From Yeosuana aromativorans (GTDB lineage Bacteria; Bacteroidota; Bacteroidia; Flavobacteriales; Flavobacteriaceae), in assembly GCF_014646655.1 (NCBI RefSeq), contig NZ_BMNR01000002.1, positions 461,942 through 525,941 on the forward strand: a stretch of DNA of 64,000 nt, in the 5' to 3' direction. Position 1 is the first letter of the stretch. Each line of letters starts with the position of its first letter. A model generated the notes under the pieces. The model saw only the letters and a program-made list of their open reading frames with translations. It did no database searches and was not told the DNA's origin. Made by a program: the position numbers and the translations under genes. This document shows, piece by piece, positions 11,601 to 19,295 of the stretch.

Positions 11601-11735
11601 CAATACTGTTGCCCCTGGAATTGGCATTCCACTTTCATCACTAATCGTTCCACTAACGGTCAAGTCTTGAGCTTGAATATAAGCAGTGAACAATAATGAT
11701 AAAAAACACAAAACATGTAATTTAGTAATTCTCAT
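8613..11735 (-). CDS. susC-like: SusC/RagA family TonB-dependent transporter
   Basis: 1040 residues. A signal peptide (LCFLSLLFTAYIQAQ) is followed by a carboxypeptidase-regulatory-like domain (SGTISDESGMPIPGATVLLK, about 25-100), the TonB box region SLDEVVVVGYGTQ, a plug domain with the SusC motif TIRVRGITTINNNDPLWVVD, and a 22-strand barrel ending MLGINLQF. It imports oligosaccharides across the outer membrane using TonB energy, paired with the adjacent SusD. It heads the minus-strand operon and faces the regulator across a 292-base gap. Confidence 0.97.
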   Translation of the reverse strand: MRITKLHVLCFLSLLFTAYIQAQDLTVSGTISDESGMPIPGATVLLKNTSKGTTTDFDGKFQIDAPSNGVLVISYIGYTKTEVSINGQSSIAITLKENVESLDEVVVVGYGTQKKSVVTGAISGVKASDLEDLPVTRIEQSLQGRTSGLTIVTNSGQPGSSSTIRVRGITTINNNDPLWVVDGVIVDNGGIGYLNQSDIASIEVLKDAASAAIYGSRAAAGVILVTTKKGKSGKLSVNYNGYTGVSGPARKLNLLNATEYATLMNERYANSADPNNFQLPFPNPQSYGKGTDWQDLIYNNSAQRQSHELSVSGGNDKSTFYASFGYLDQDGIVTSDISHYTRKNFRLNSTHKINDYIRLGQTFGFSDEKNTGIDSNNYYGGPLSSAINLDPITPAIQTDPVLIGQGDYAQPNIIYAPNGFPYGISSNVGQEMTNPLAFVKTKLGNYSWSNNFVGNAYVEIEPIEGLKARSTFSGKMAFWGDRNFNPESFLTSSFVTSQNSLSKSTNRGFGWTIENIISYEKQLNDHDFTILLGQGVYVDNITDGQNVTYNNLPVNNYKDADFGFETSQDNIIAGAYKGTIHKVISLFARLNYAYKDKYLLTGIIRKDGSSRFGSNNKFGYFPSFSLGWVPSKEDFWPENDVVTQLKFRGSYGVTGTDDIGDFRYLSTIGDGRNYFLGNESQGSIVVGNSPNAPANPDLKWEETSQTNIGFDATLFRGLNLTVDWYLKKTSDILRNVPLPGYVGATGSPAVNVGDMKNTGLDISLGYNKQFDDFGFSLNGNVSTVKNEVTYLGTDTNFITGDGIQASSVPYIIRSEVGHPFNSFYGFMTDGIFQNQAEINAYTNTDGGLIQPNAVPGDFKWKDINGDGTITSDDRDFLGSSIPKVTFGFTFNFNYKNFDLLVFAQGAAGNKIYQAIRRLDIGTANFQKSALGRWTGEGTSNTFPRLAANDTNKNFSNPSDFYLEDGDYLRFKTIQFGYSLPKDVLNKFGIEKIRLYVTGENLFTLTKYSGFDPEIGGGVFGIDRGYYPQARTGMLGINLQF

Positions 11736-11795
11736 TAGTCTTTAGTTTAAATTAGTTTTTGTTAATTTTTTGTGTAGTTTTTTATGATTATCTAA

Positions 11796-11827
11796 CAATA
11801 TTAATAGTAATTTTATGCACTTCACAA
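11796..11827 (-). promoter_or_regulatory. Candidate Bacteroidota-type promoter for the susC operon
   Basis: Read on the minus strand, TTG at 11827-11825 is followed after 21 bases by TAATATTG at 11803-11796. This matches the Bacteroidota sigma factor pattern (-33 TTG, -7 TAnnTTTG) with one mismatch. It lies about 60 bases upstream of the susC ATG and just downstream of the direct repeats at 11840-11900. Confidence 0.4.
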
Positions 11828-11839
11828 AAATTATCCATT

Positions 11840-11900
11840 ACAAAAATACATCATATTATATTTTAAAATCATACAAAAACACATCATATATTTTTTAAAT
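11840..11900. promoter_or_regulatory. Tandem direct repeat, likely operator of the PUL regulator
   Basis: The tract ACAAAAAyACATCATAT occurs at 11840-11856 and again at 11873-11889, with one mismatch and similar T/A-rich continuations. The copies are offset by 33 bases, close to three helical turns, so a dimer could bind one face of the helix. The site is upstream of the proposed susC promoter in the gap with the divergent regulator gene. Spaced direct repeats are common sites for PUL regulators; the pairing with this regulator is an inference. Confidence 0.45.
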
Positions 11901-12027
11901 ATTTGAATATTAATATTTTATAATTTAATTTAATTTATTACAATATTATTTTTTCAAATTAAAAACACTACATTAGTAAAAAGGTTATATTTTATTGAAT
12001 TGTTAATGTTGAAAACTGCTTATTTCT

Positions 12028-14931
12028 ATGCTTTTATTATTTAAAAAAAAGAGTTCAATCCTTGATTGTTTTCGGTATACTATAATTTTTACTCTACTGT
12101 TTGGGGTTTCTTCAGTTTTGGGTCAAATAAAAAGTATAGGATTGCCTGATATAATAAATTATAAAAAAACAGATTATAAAAGTGGTACACAGAACTGGAA
12201 TATAGATCAGGACGCAAATGGAAATATGTATTTTGCAAATAATAATGGCCTATTACAATTTGATGGGTCAAATTGGCACACATATGTCGTTCCTAATGTA
12301 AATAGCATAAGAAGTGTTAAGGTTGAAGATAGTACCGGTAGGATTTTTATTGGTGCATATAACGAATTTGGTTATTTTGAGTCTGCCTCAAATGGCGATT
12401 TAACCTATGTATCATTACTTCCTTTAATCAAAGATGATAGGTTCAAGAAATCTGATTTCATATGGAAAATACACCTGTTTGGTGACGCTGTTATTTTTCA
12501 ATCTTTTACCGCAGCTTATATTTTTAAGGATAATAAGATAAGTATTCTACCGGCACCAAAGCGGTTTCAATTTTCTTTCAAAGTAAACAACAAACTGTAT
12601 TTCCAAGATGTTGGTTCTGGTATCCTAGAATTTATTAACGGGAACTTAATACCTTTAAAAGGTACTGAAGGATTGAATAACTCTGAAGTTTGGGGGATAG
12701 TTTCTATACCAGACAATACATTGCTTATTACTACTTTAGAGTCTGGTGTTTATGTTTATAAAAATCAAACGTTACAACACTGGAATACTGAGGCCGGTCA
12801 ATTTATCAGTAAAAATGGATCTTTGGGAGATGTTGTTATTAATGATTCATTAATAGTTATTAACTCTGTACTAAGTGGAATTATTATCTGTAATCTTCAA
12901 GGAGAAATCATCCAACACATCGATTTAAAAAAGGGCTTGATAAACAATACAATATTAAGTTCGTTTATAGATGCTAAAAAAAATCTTTGGTTAGGACTTG
13001 ATAATGGTATTTCATATATTAACATTAATTCTCCCTTTACCTATTTCTCATCAAGCCTTAACAACAGTTCTGTGTATGCATCTGTTATCCATAATGGTTT
13101 ACTTTACGTTGCTACTAATCAGGGTGTATTTTACCATAAAATTGAGGACAGGTTTAAAGATGACACGTTTGTACTTGTGGATGGCACAACAGCTCAATCC
13201 TGGAATATTCAAGTCATATCTGGTGAACTGATTTGTGCCAATAATAAAGGGGTTTTAATTATTGAGGGTGGTAAAGTCATAAAATCATTAAACCATTCTG
13301 GTTATTTTGGTTTTAAACAACTCCCAAATCATTCCAAGTACATTATTGGAGCAAACTATAGTGGCTTTGATATTTTTGAAAAAAACCAAAAAGGGATAGT
13401 TTTTAAAAATAAAATTCAAAATTTTTATGAGTCATCAAAAGATTTTGAAGTTGATGATGCTTTTGTATGGCTAAAAAAGGATGAATTTCTTTATCAAATG
13501 GTATTAACTGAAAGTCTGGATGGTTTTTATGTAACAAAAAAGATTGACAGCATTAATGGCGAAAATAATATAAGTTGTATGCAAAAAATAAATGGTACAT
13601 TATATTTTATTGCAAACAACCACTTCTACAGCTATTCCAAAGACAAAGGAGTTTTTGAAGAGAACATCAATTTAAGTAAATTATTTAGTGACATTCCCCC
13701 TGTCAGCTCATTAACTGAAGATTCATATGGCAATTTGTGGTATTCGTATAATGAATCATTGGGCGTATTCATGAAAAATAAAGATGGAAGCTATAAACAT
13801 GAGTTTGAGCAATTTTCAAATTTAACAGGCAAAATAATGAGCGATTATTTATCTGTAAATGAACTTGGTCCGGACAGTTTCTTTATTGGTCTTATAAACG
13901 GCCTTGTATGCTATGATTCTGACTATTCAACAAAGACCTTAAGTAAACCTAAAGTTTTTATAAGAAGTTTTTCTTTTGGAAAGGATACAATTTTTAGAGG
14001 AAATCCACAGCAAAAACCATTGGATTTAACTTTGCCTTTTGCTTCAAACAACGTTAGGTTCACCTTTTCTTCACCAGAATTTGAAAACTCAAAGAATATC
14101 CAGTATTCCTACCAATTGGAGCCGTTTGATAAACAATGGAGCAATTGGTCTACAGCAACTGTAAAAGAATATACCAACCTAAAGGAAGATAATTATAAAA
14201 TGCGGGTAAAAGCTAAAAACAGTTATGGTATTGATTCTGACGTTGCATCAATAACATTTAGTATTTCGCCTCCTTGGTATAGAAGTTATTTAGCATACAT
14301 AATTTATTTTTCCATAATCATACTCTTTCTTTACCTTCTTTCTATTGTTCAAAAAAGAATTTTAAGAAAAAAACAATATTATAAAACCATTGAACAAAGA
14401 AAACTATATCTGGAAAAAGAATCAAAGATTAGAAAAGAGCAATATGAACTGGAAAAGGAAATAGAAAAATTAAACAGGGAAAGATTGCAAACAAGAATTA
14501 TTTCAAAGGACAAAGAACTTGTAAACCATTCATTGCAAGTTGTCAAAAAAAATAAAATATTAAATGGAATCATTCATAAATTAAAAGAAATGGAGGTAGA
14601 TAACATGTGTGATGACACTAAATTTCAAATAAATAAATTAAAAAAGAGCATAATAAAAGAAGTACATACAGACAAAGGGTTAAAACACCTTGAGAAACAT
14701 ATAAAAAATGTGCATTTTGATTTTTTAAAACGATTGAAAGACAAATACCCAAATATATCACCCAGAGAACTAGATTTATCAACTTATTTGCGTCTCAACA
14801 TGTCTACAAAAGAAATTGCTGAGATTATGAATATATCTAGTGGCGGGGTTGAATTGGCGCGTTATAGATTGCGAAAAAAATTAAATTTAAAAAGGCACGA
14901 AAACTTAACTGGATTTTTAATGGCCATATAA
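12028..14931 (+). CDS. Membrane-spanning propeller/Y_Y_Y sensor with LuxR-type HTH
   Basis: 967 residues. An N-terminal signal/anchor (residues about 14-33) precedes periplasmic beta-propeller repeats (NMYFANNNGLLQFDGSNW, NLWLGLDNGISYI) and a Y_Y_Y domain (about 690-755, YSYQLEPFDKQWSNW). A transmembrane helix follows at about 760-782 (YLAYIIYFSIIILFLYLLS), then a Lys/Glu-rich coiled coil (785-850) and a C-terminal LuxR-like helix-turn-helix (ISPRELDLSTYLRLNMSTKE, then IAEIMNIS). It has no kinase or receiver domain, so it differs from hybrid two-component PUL regulators. It probably senses a glucan fragment in the periplasm and activates the divergent susC operon directly from the membrane. 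Function is inferred from layout and position. Confidence 0.88.
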   Translation: MLLLFKKKSSILDCFRYTIIFTLLFGVSSVLGQIKSIGLPDIINYKKTDYKSGTQNWNIDQDANGNMYFANNNGLLQFDGSNWHTYVVPNVNSIRSVKVEDSTGRIFIGAYNEFGYFESASNGDLTYVSLLPLIKDDRFKKSDFIWKIHLFGDAVIFQSFTAAYIFKDNKISILPAPKRFQFSFKVNNKLYFQDVGSGILEFINGNLIPLKGTEGLNNSEVWGIVSIPDNTLLITTLESGVYVYKNQTLQHWNTEAGQFISKNGSLGDVVINDSLIVINSVLSGIIICNLQGEIIQHIDLKKGLINNTILSSFIDAKKNLWLGLDNGISYININSPFTYFSSSLNNSSVYASVIHNGLLYVATNQGVFYHKIEDRFKDDTFVLVDGTTAQSWNIQVISGELICANNKGVLIIEGGKVIKSLNHSGYFGFKQLPNHSKYIIGANYSGFDIFEKNQKGIVFKNKIQNFYESSKDFEVDDAFVWLKKDEFLYQMVLTESLDGFYVTKKIDSINGENNISCMQKINGTLYFIANNHFYSYSKDKGVFEENINLSKLFSDIPPVSSLTEDSYGNLWYSYNESLGVFMKNKDGSYKHEFEQFSNLTGKIMSDYLSVNELGPDSFFIGLINGLVCYDSDYSTKTLSKPKVFIRSFSFGKDTIFRGNPQQKPLDLTLPFASNNVRFTFSSPEFENSKNIQYSYQLEPFDKQWSNWSTATVKEYTNLKEDNYKMRVKAKNSYGIDSDVASITFSISPPWYRSYLAYIIYFSIIILFLYLLSIVQKRILRKKQYYKTIEQRKLYLEKESKIRKEQYELEKEIEKLNRERLQTRIISKDKELVNHSLQVVKKNKILNGIIHKLKEMEVDNMCDDTKFQINKLKKSIIKEVHTDKGLKHLEKHIKNVHFDFLKRLKDKYPNISPRELDLSTYLRLNMSTKEIAEIMNISSGGVELARYRLRKKLNLKRHENLTGFLMAI

Positions 14932-15174
14932 TAAATAATTTTATTTATTTCATTATACCTGTTTTTATTTACCAATACATAATACGTGAGAAGCTTATTT
15001 AACTTACAAAACTTTAACAAACAATATATTATCGATTTTACACCTAATAAAAGGGTGCTTACCGGCTTAATATTTTTAAAAATAGGCTTTCAAAACAAAA
15101 AAGTTCAAACCACTGATACCAGTCCGCTGCTTTTAAAAAAATCCAGTATTAATGAGGGTTTCGGAGAAAATAAG

Positions 15175-15211
15175 AAACCGGACAATTCTCTTGCTAAGAA
15201 TTGTCCGGTTT
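15175..15211. terminator. Perfect 15-bp hairpin beside the tRNA fragment
   Basis: AAACCGGACAATTCT (15175-15189) pairs perfectly with AGAATTGTCCGGTTT (15197-15211) around a 7-base loop. Its position immediately next to the tRNA 3' end suggests it is the original terminator of that tRNA on the minus strand. It may also stop transcription from the regulator gene on the plus strand, though a T tract is short. Confidence 0.7.
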
Positions 15212-15212
15212 A

Positions 15213-15235
15213 GTGACCTCGACAGGATTCAAACC
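15213..15235 (-). other. tRNA 3'-end fragment, probable attachment site scar
   Basis: Read on the minus strand the sequence is GGTTTGAATCCTG followed by TCGAGGTCA: a T-loop (TTTGAAT) with part of its stem, then a 7-base acceptor arm and the discriminator A. The preceding bases do not complete the T-stem and no D arm, anticodon arm or 5' acceptor is found to the right, so this is only the last part of a tRNA. Integrative elements that use tRNA genes leave such 3' copies at one end, and the neighbouring hairpin would be the native tRNA terminator. The amino acid cannot be told from this piece. Confidence 0.6.
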
Positions 15236-15692
15236 TTACGATTTTATCCTAATATTTATAGGGTCTATGCTAAATTCTATGTTTTATGTTGACGAATTGT
15301 GAATTCGATATAATACTCAATGTTTCTTTTTAATATATCGTCTAATACAAATATATATTATTTAAAAAAACAATCTTAAAAAATTCTATTTTTTTGTGCT
15401 AAGTATTAAATTTAAATGTGGAATTAAGCTTATTTAGATAGAGTAAACATGGTGAACCATATAGAGTAGATAAAAGTGAGCACACTATAATTAAAACTGT
15501 CGTCATGACAGGGGTTATTTATACCCGCAACACACAACAGATTATATATCAATCATTTACAAGAATAAAAATTAAACTGTTAGCCGATTTGTTGACGATA
15601 TTATAAATGAACTTAAAGTAAAATGCTTTACTTTCTGATTGCATAAATATATAATTTATGCATTTTTAAACCTATATAAAACACGATTTATT
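15236..15692. other. AT-rich non-coding stretch inside the possible element edge
   Basis: No convincing gene. It contains short AT-rich tracts and an 8-bp inverted repeat GCATAAAT/ATTTATGC (15641-15661) followed by TTTTT, a weak plus-strand terminator candidate. Taken with 14932-15174, this is the largest gene-free gap between the glucan locus and the metal region. An open frame at 14986-15213 runs through the hairpin and has no family features. Confidence 0.5.
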
Positions 15693-16304
15693 TTACTTTC
15701 TTTTAAAACAACAAAAAACAAAGTTCTGATATGTACCAAAGGGTGTTTTATGATCTGATTTTATACATTTTATTCTGTTGAAGTAAGCTTTAAACCGATT
15801 GGCCATAGAACCTTCAGAATATTGTTTAATATCTAAACCACTGCATTTTGGGGGTCCATTTTCAGAAAAAGTACCAATTACTAAAGTACCGTTCTTGTTC
15901 AGGTATTTCTGAGTAGTTTCAATATAATTATTTATACTTTCTTCTTCGGTTAAAAAATGAAAAGCTGCCCTATCATGCCAAAAATCATATGTTTCAGGTG
16001 GTAAAAAAATTGCGGCATCAGCAACTATCCATTTAACCATATTAGCTTGTTTCCTTAAGCGCTGTTTTGCTCTGTTTAATGCTGATTCTGAAATGTCCAA
16101 TATCGTTATATCAGTATATCCCAATTTTAATAAATGGTCTACCAAAAAGCTGTCGCCGCCTCCTATATCAATAATTTTTGCTGTTTTGGGAATATTGGAT
16201 TCTTTTAAAAATGCCAGCGATGTTTCAGGTACGGGTTCATACCAACTCACTTCGTTTAAGGATTTTGTTTTGAAAACATTTTCCCAATGTTCTTTTTTGT
16301 TCAT
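15693..16304 (-). CDS. Class I SAM-dependent methyltransferase
   Basis: 203 residues, a single Rossmann methyltransferase domain. Motif I is KIIDIGGGDSFLVDHLL (about residues 39-55), the acidic residue of motif II lies in ITILDIS, and motif post-I/IV in KWIVADAAIF and YDFWHDRAAFHFL. The N-terminus HWENVFKTKSLNEVSWYEP is shared with small methyltransferases often found next to metal genes. The substrate is unknown. It follows directly downstream of the ATPase-tail remnant, suggesting it was once co-transcribed with a metal ATPase. Confidence 0.82.
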   Translation of the reverse strand: MNKKEHWENVFKTKSLNEVSWYEPVPETSLAFLKESNIPKTAKIIDIGGGDSFLVDHLLKLGYTDITILDISESALNRAKQRLRKQANMVKWIVADAAIFLPPETYDFWHDRAAFHFLTEEESINNYIETTQKYLNKNGTLVIGTFSENGPPKCSGLDIKQYSEGSMANRFKAYFNRIKCIKSDHKTPFGTYQNFVFCCFKRK

Positions 16305-16314
16305 AATTATGATT

Positions 16315-16389
16315 TTAGTTCCAACTCAATCGCTGCAATCTATCAGCATTAAATATAGCCAATAATGCAACACCAACTTCTGCAAATGC
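16315..16389 (-). pseudogene. C-terminal remnant of a metal-transporting P-type ATPase
   Basis: Minus-strand translation gives AFAEVGVALLAIFNADRL then QRLSWN and TAA. This matches the last residues of the intact ATPase at 19296-21230 (VFADVGVALLAILNAVRL), including the conserved D/E-x-G and N residues of the last helix. Upstream of AF the similarity stops abruptly and the frame enters the FTR1 remnant, marking a deletion junction near 16389. Only about 24 codons remain, so this is a scar. Confidence 0.75.
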
Positions 16390-16802
16390 AGGCTTTGACC
16401 ATTTGCATTATCCGGCCAATTTAAAGGGGGAGCTTCATATCCAGTCATTTTAATAATCGTCCATTTTTGCTTTTCTGCTAAGTCCTTGATTTTTTTACTG
16501 GGAACTTTATCCTGAACAAGGGTTTTTAAATTGTTTAGGTCAGAAAGAATTGACAGACTGGATTCCGAAGGTAGGTTTATTGCTTTGGCCAACATAAAAA
16601 TCTTTGCGCTAAACTCCTGCATTTCTGCATATTCGGCTTTATCGAGCATCCCACCATCCCTAACGGCCATTGGATAATCTTTTGAAAGATAATCCAGAAG
16701 ATGGATTATACTTTGGATATTATTATCCTTTTCCTTGACAGAAACTTGAAGGGAAGAAAAGAATATAAAATATAAAGGAATTATGACGGGATTGAATACA
16801 GA
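16386..16802 (-). pseudogene. N-terminal remnant of an FTR1-family iron permease/cytochrome c protein
   Basis: An open frame gives a signal-like segment (IIPLYFIFFSSLQVSV), then IIHLLDYLSKDYPMAVRDGG and DKAEYAEMQEFS, the periplasmic leader typical of bacterial FTR1 fusion proteins (HLLDYIxxDYPxAVxDGxxxxxxEYAEMxEF). It ends WPDNANGQSL, where the cytochrome c CxxCH should begin; the rest is lost at a junction with an ATPase tail. No ATG lies upstream of the leader, so the N-terminus has also decayed; the first ATG (16670) is inside the leader. An annotation tool might call 16326-16670 as a 114-residue hypothetical protein, which is misleading. Confidence 0.65.
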
Positions 16803-16891
16803 TGTAATTTCATTTGAACAAATAATAATTTGTCATTATTCAGACTAATCATAAACAAAGGCTTTATATTTGACCTAAATTGTAAATCACT

Positions 16892-19066
16892 TTAGAATTT
16901 AGCGGTAAAACCCGCATATAAACTCCTGCCAACCGAGGGTATGATCCCTGGGCCGGGATATTCATCCGCTCTTCTGGTAAAATATTGCTTGTCGGTCAGA
17001 TTGTTTGCCCCAAGTTTTAATACAAAGTTTTTGATTCTATAACTTGCACTCAAATCCAAAACCGTATAGGCAGGAATGTAGCCCGCAACGGCACCATCGC
17101 TTTGTCTTGTATTTGTGGCGTCGCCAAAGGCATCGCCTACAGAATTTACCTGAAAGGTTGTTGAAAACCTTTCGTTATTGAAAATTAACCCAACACGGTT
17201 AATGGTTTCTGTGGCGGTTTCCACACGGTTTCCCTTAAATTCTCCACTGGTGTATTTAGCATCAATATAGGCGAAGGAGTTGAAGATACTTAAACCAAAT
17301 TCTGATTCTTGGTTTATGAATTTCAATAGATTGAACTCTACATAACTCTCAATTCCTTTATGGACACTATTGGCAACATTGGTTCTTAAAGTGTATTCTT
17401 CATTTGTGACCGGATCATTTTTTAATACCGTTCCAATTCTATCGTTATAGGCCAAATAAAACGCACCAATATCAAAATTCAAATAATTCTTAATGGTTGC
17501 TCTATATCCCAAATCGGCATTATAACCGGATGCATCCTTTAGATTTGGGTCAATTCTAGAGGTGGTTCCAAATGGCTCTAATTCGCCGTAATCTATTGGG
17601 CGATATGCCTGACTTATATTTCCGTAGATGTTGGTATTTCTGGAAGTTTTGTATTCCAGACCCAGACCTGCCAATGGTATGTACCTATCACGGCTTTCTT
17701 TTGAATTTATTTTCACACCATCCTCCGTTTTGTAGCCCTTTGCCGTACTATTTAAATATTCAAATCTAAAACCTGGTGTAACACTAAACCTATCACCGAG
17801 CCTAAAAATATTTTCGACAAAAGGTGCGAGATTAATAGTCGTAAAATCCAAATCGTATCCCCAATTACCGGTTATGGATAAATCGAAATCGCTATCCGTT
17901 GTTCCCTCGCCACCACCTAATCGCTTGAACCAACCGTAACTAAAACGAACACCTCCAGCCACAGTAGCTTTGTTGTTTCCTATATTGTATTGTTTTGATA
18001 TCCTCAATTCTGTCGTGGAGTTGTTAAAATCCTGTTTGCCCACTTCGCGTGGCACATATTGGTTTGTTACTGGGTCTATATCATCAACGGCAGCGGCACC
18101 GCCATCCTCGTTCCGCCATACTATGGAACGGCTCCCAAAAAGATAGGTTGATTTTAGGCTTATGACTGTGGTTTTGGATGGGATATAATTGGCGTATGCC
18201 GTGATAATGTTCCAAGGGGTCTTTAGCCAGTTTCTTGATCTTGTCGATTGTTCGGGGTTCTTACTAAACTGTTCGTCGGTCAATCCACCCGGCATCTTGA
18301 TTTTATTACGAAGCAATGAGTACTCAACCCCGAAATTTAATTTGTCCGAATGATTGTATTGCACCTTGCCATAACCCGAAAGTTGCGATTGTTGGCTATT
18401 TGGCCTGTATCCGTCCATATATCGGTACTGCAAAAAGCCATAGTAACTTATTTTTTTGTAGTTGCCACCTACAGAATTGAAGGAATTATACAAACCGAAA
18501 CTCCCCAAGGTCTGTGAAGTCACAAATTCAAAGGGCTTGTTTTTGGGTGCATCTTCGATTACATAATTGACCAATCCACCAAATTGAGAGCCAAACTGTA
18601 ATGATGCAGCGCCACGAACCAGTTCTATACTTTTAACCGCTTCCATTGGTGGAAGATAATACGCTTCATTATATCCGTAAACATCGGCACTGATATTATA
18701 ACCATTTTGCCTCGTATTCATTTCAATGCTCTGCACAGGGTTCAAACCACGTGTTGCAATCCCGTTGGCAGTAAACCCGCCTGTTTCTGTTTCTACAATA
18801 TTTAGCCCTGGTACTCTCCCTAAAATTTGCCGTGTATTGTTGAGTGCCTTATTGGCATCCAGACTATCGACGAGGATAACTTCATTTTTTTTACCTGCGT
18901 ATACAATGCCGTCTTTGGTTTCTGGAAGATGCCCAACACCATTGACTGTTTTGTAACCCCTGATAATTACTTCGTTTAAACCAATGATACTGTCTCTCTT
19001 CTGTGCAATGGTTGAATGACTAACTAATAAAATGACCGGAATACAAAGGAGCTTTTTGAAATTCAT
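16892..19066 (-). CDS. TonB-dependent receptor (FecA/siderophore type)
   Basis: 724 residues with a signal peptide (LLCIPVILLVSHSTIAQ), no carboxypeptidase-like N-domain, a plug domain (IATRGLNPVQSIEMNTRQNG, VELVRGAASLQFGSQFGG-like tract) and a barrel ending RSLYAGFTAKF. The plug motifs are those of iron-chelate receptors such as FecA. It probably imports a ferric chelate across the outer membrane. The FTR1 remnant directly downstream supports an iron role, and a palindromic AT-rich site sits about 31 bases upstream of the start. Confidence 0.88.
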   Translation of the reverse strand: MNFKKLLCIPVILLVSHSTIAQKRDSIIGLNEVIIRGYKTVNGVGHLPETKDGIVYAGKKNEVILVDSLDANKALNNTRQILGRVPGLNIVETETGGFTANGIATRGLNPVQSIEMNTRQNGYNISADVYGYNEAYYLPPMEAVKSIELVRGAASLQFGSQFGGLVNYVIEDAPKNKPFEFVTSQTLGSFGLYNSFNSVGGNYKKISYYGFLQYRYMDGYRPNSQQSQLSGYGKVQYNHSDKLNFGVEYSLLRNKIKMPGGLTDEQFSKNPEQSTRSRNWLKTPWNIITAYANYIPSKTTVISLKSTYLFGSRSIVWRNEDGGAAAVDDIDPVTNQYVPREVGKQDFNNSTTELRISKQYNIGNNKATVAGGVRFSYGWFKRLGGGEGTTDSDFDLSITGNWGYDLDFTTINLAPFVENIFRLGDRFSVTPGFRFEYLNSTAKGYKTEDGVKINSKESRDRYIPLAGLGLEYKTSRNTNIYGNISQAYRPIDYGELEPFGTTSRIDPNLKDASGYNADLGYRATIKNYLNFDIGAFYLAYNDRIGTVLKNDPVTNEEYTLRTNVANSVHKGIESYVEFNLLKFINQESEFGLSIFNSFAYIDAKYTSGEFKGNRVETATETINRVGLIFNNERFSTTFQVNSVGDAFGDATNTRQSDGAVAGYIPAYTVLDLSASYRIKNFVLKLGANNLTDKQYFTRRADEYPGPGIIPSVGRSLYAGFTAKF

Positions 19067-19096
19067 TTTTCTATAATTTGATTTTACAATAATTAT

Positions 19097-19115
19097 TTTA
19101 TTTAGATTAAATAAA
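19097..19115. promoter_or_regulatory. Possible iron-regulator box upstream of the TonB receptor
   Basis: TTTATTT-AGATT-AAATAAA is a 7-bp inverted repeat with a 5-base centre, 31-49 bases upstream of the receptor start. A second imperfect repeat (TTTAGAATAATTCTTAA) lies near 19159-19175. Both resemble AT-rich Fur/DtxR sites, but AT-rich palindromes are also common by chance in this DNA. Confidence 0.3.
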
Positions 19116-19295
19116 AATAATAATGCAAATATATTAGGGCAATTTCAATACTCCAAATTATTTAGAATAATTCTTAATAATAATTTTAAAGACTTATGGG
19201 ACACCTTCCACATTATCTTTTTTTTATGTTTTTTTTAGCTGGTTTTTAAACTTTGTGACCCCTTCAATTTCTGCAGCTTTGGGTCAATATTTTCA

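Noticed and set aside
14986-15213. 75-residue open frame on the plus strand after the regulator
   Set aside because: It has no family features, a low-quality start, and runs straight through the perfect hairpin and into the tRNA fragment.
15213-15290. Complete tRNA gene on the minus strand
   Set aside because: Only the T-loop and acceptor end can be read; the T-stem is mismatched and there is no anticodon or D arm to the right, so only a 3' fragment is supported.
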